Shown: piece by piece, positions 62,379-64,000 of the stretch
Position numbering within the stretch: the stretch's first letter is position 1
How the letters are laid out: every line of letters begins with the position of its first letter
Assembly (NCBI RefSeq): GCF_014287815.1
Contig: NZ_JACOOQ010000010.1
Span: forward strand, 32,931 to 96,930
Direction: 5' to 3'
Length of the DNA stretch: 64,000 nucleotides
From: Clostridium lentum
Lineage (GTDB): Bacteria > Bacillota > Clostridia > Clostridiales > Clostridiaceae
Made by a program: the position numbers and the translations under genes
The notes under the pieces: model-generated
What the model saw: the letters and a program-made list of their open reading frames with translations, nothing else
Database searches by the model: none
Told to the model about the DNA's origin: nothing

Positions 62379-63182
62379 GTGAAAAATAAAAGCCTAAATA
62401 TTTTTATCTTTTCTTTACTAATTTTAATGGCATGTAATTTTATTTCTGCCAACAGTTATAGCATTCAAAATAAATCAGCCCCAGAAAACTCAGAATTAAA
62501 CTGGTACTTTGTTAATCGTGGAAATAATCAAAGTCCTGAATGTCCAAAAGAAAGTGCTGAGTTTTTAGATACCTACGATGCTTATTATGTTGGTGATACA
62601 GAAAATAAAATAATTTATTTAACATTTGATGAAGGATATGAAAATGGGTACACTGTAAAAATATTAGATGTTTTAAAGGAAGAAAATGTACCAGCAGCAT
62701 TTTTTGTGGTGAAACCATACATCATTCAAAACCCTGAAATAATTAAAAGAATGAATTTAGAAGGACATCTAGTATGTAATCATTCTTCTCACCACCCTTC
62801 CATGGCTTCAATTACTGACAAAGAAAAATTCATCAAAGAATTTACTGAAGTTGAAGATGCCTATAAAGAAATTACTGATTCAGAAATGCCTAAATTCTTC
62901 CGTCCACCAATGGGTAAATACTCATTGACATCTTTAAAACAAACAAAGGAATTAGGTTATAAGACAATTTTTTGGAGCTTTGCCTATAAAGATTGGATTA
63001 TTGATAATCAACCAAGCAAAGAAATGGCTATTAAAAAGATTACCTCTGGAGTTCATCCTGGCTGTATCATGCTTCTTCATGCTGTATCTAAAACCAATAC
63101 CCATGTCTTAAAGGATGTTATAACTCAGCTTAAAAATGAGGGATATGAATTTAAATCTTTAAATGATTTACCTGAAAAATAA
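62379..63182 (+). CDS. pdaA: Delta-lactam-forming polysaccharide deacetylase PdaA
   Basis: 267 aa. Signal peptide (1-25), NodB domain: LTFDEGYENGYT (metal Asp region), NHSSHHPSM (HxxxH metal site), FFRPPMGKYS, and MLLHAVS. PdaA deacetylates MurNAc in spore cortex so muramic delta-lactam can form. The GTG start is behind AGGAGG. Expected to be sporulation controlled. Confidence 0.93.
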   Translation: MKNKSLNIFIFSLLILMACNFISANSYSIQNKSAPENSELNWYFVNRGNNQSPECPKESAEFLDTYDAYYVGDTENKIIYLTFDEGYENGYTVKILDVLKEENVPAAFFVVKPYIIQNPEIIKRMNLEGHLVCNHSSHHPSMASITDKEKFIKEFTEVEDAYKEITDSEMPKFFRPPMGKYSLTSLKQTKELGYKTIFWSFAYKDWIIDNQPSKEMAIKKITSGVHPGCIMLLHAVSKTNTHVLKDVITQLKNEGYEFKSLNDLPEK

Positions 63183-63191
63183 TCTAAAAGT

Positions 63192-63223
63192 AAAACAGAG
63201 AATGCTAAGCATCCTCTGTTTTA
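63192..63223. terminator. Shared terminator of pdaA and the convergent gene
   Basis: AAAACAGAG-ATGCT with AGCAT-CTCTGTTTT, one mismatch, T tails on both strands. Confidence 0.85.
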
Positions 63224-63859
63224 TATTTCATTATAAAATCCACTACAGATTTCTTCTTTTAAAACTCTTGATTTCATAGATATTTCATTACATCTCTCTG
63301 GAATATTTTTGAATTCCTCATATGATTTTAGTGATTTATAATTTATCAACACATTTATAATTGCACTTTCTATTGCACCATTAAGCAATATAGCTGCTAC
63401 AATTCCATCTGATTTAAGATTCTTATTACCAAAAGTTATTGCAAATTTTATATTATCATAATATACTAAAGATTTTTCTGCTAACTCCAATGGCGTATTC
63501 ATTGCCTTTATCGTTGCATATTTAAGCTTTTCTTTCCTAATATTCTTTTCTTCTTCTGTGCCATTAGAAAGTCTATAGCAATCCATAACAGCCATAAAAT
63601 CTGCTCTATCCTTTTCCATAAAAGTCAAAGCATTCTTAGTAAATTCTTTTGTTTCAGCTTGAAATTTAAGCATTTTTGATTTATTTTCTTCTGTAAGATT
63701 TTGAAATAATTTTTTGTCAACAGTGAAAGAATATACCATATCATTTAAACTAGATGCAAGTGCAGAAACTAAAGCTGCTGTACTTCCACCACCTGGGGAA
63801 GATTTATCACCTGATAAATCTTCTATAAATTTTGATATGGTCATTTCCTTAAATTCCAT
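63221..63859 (-). CDS. Cyclodeaminase/cyclohydrolase family protein (FchA-like)
   Basis: 212 aa, helical. SPGGGSTAALVSALASSL (residues 21-38) is the folate-binding signature of the formiminotransferase-cyclodeaminase family, used in Clostridium by methenyl-THF cyclohydrolase FchA. It interconverts one-carbon folates. Whether it acts in acetogenesis-type or amino-acid metabolism is not shown by the neighbours. Good AGGAGG start. Confidence 0.85.
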   Translation of the reverse strand: MEFKEMTISKFIEDLSGDKSSPGGGSTAALVSALASSLNDMVYSFTVDKKLFQNLTEENKSKMLKFQAETKEFTKNALTFMEKDRADFMAVMDCYRLSNGTEEEKNIRKEKLKYATIKAMNTPLELAEKSLVYYDNIKFAITFGNKNLKSDGIVAAILLNGAIESAIINVLINYKSLKSYEEFKNIPERCNEISMKSRVLKEEICSGFYNEI

Positions 63860-64000
63860 TTTTCATGCCTCCTATTTTAAAAGTTAGTGTAAAGTTTTTT
63901 ACACTATTTTTATTTTAAAATCTTTATATATCAAGGTTTCGAAAGTTTTTTGCATAAAAAAAACAACGACCCCCTAATTTCATGTTAAAATTGAATCTCT

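Noticed and set aside
63880..63925. Hairpin TAGTGTAAA/TTTACACTA as a riboswitch or tRNA
   Set aside because: It is a simple short dyad upstream of the cyclodeaminase gene, with no further conserved structure; at most an operator.

Overview
The window is AT-rich DNA with short intergenic spaces and strong AGGAGG-type ribosome binding sites. It carries sporulation genes (start of spoIIIAA, spoVD, pdaA), a clostridial-order dcw cluster with an mDAP-type murE, and a CD1247-domain gene beside efp. This points to an anaerobic spore-forming Firmicute, most likely Clostridium sensu stricto. The species cannot be fixed from the sequence alone.

Region 1 (1-6312) is host DNA, all on the minus strand: the first codons of spoIIIAA, a CD1247-domain protein, elongation factor P, then a type IV filament / type II secretion-like operon. 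Read in its own direction the operon runs GspE/PilB ATPase, GspF/PilC, four prepilin-like proteins and three membrane or accessory proteins in PilM/PilN/PilO-like positions. The ATPase gene is cut in two.

Region 2 (6304-39846) is a complete-looking ~33.5 kb cos-type, HK97-fold siphovirus prophage. It sits exactly in the Walker A (P-loop) codons of the ATPase gene. The 5' half of the gene lies at 39838-40517 and the 3' half at 5589-6303. A 9-bp core (CCAGTTGGT) is present at both ends, with 12-bp inverted arms just inside. Joining the halves through one core restores an uninterrupted 465-codon frame. From right to left the prophage holds: a large serine integrase; a Uma2-fold nuclease, ImmA-like protein and repressor (plus strand); a divergent Cro-like/Rha early operon with a three-operator switch; replication genes (replisome organizer with iterons inside it, DnaC-like loader); a nucleoid-associated protein, an exonuclease and a RemA/DUF370 homologue; a second (tyrosine) recombinase; HNH/terminase packaging genes; head and tail genes; holin and amidase; and an accessory end with a small toxin-like peptide, a HipA-like kinase/DUF3037 pair and a DNA adenine methylase under a LexA-box promoter. 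One tail gene carries an in-frame stop, so the phage may be defective for virions.

Region 3 (40517-64000) is host DNA: an exported or lipoprotein-like protein, rqcH, an rRNA methyltransferase, pyrR, rluD, divIVA, ylmH, yggT, sepF and yggS. It continues with the division and wall cluster (two DUF881 genes, sbp, ftsQ, ftsW/spoVE, mraY, murF, murE, spoVD, ftsL, rsmH), then ychF, pdaA and a cyclodeaminase-family gene.

The most interesting system is the prophage-interrupted pilus/secretion ATPase. Integration removes the P-loop from the upstream half and isolates the downstream pilin genes behind phage terminators. Precise excision by the serine recombinase would rebuild the motor, which is the layout of a lysogeny-controlled genetic switch. 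No RNA genes or CRISPR arrays were seen.
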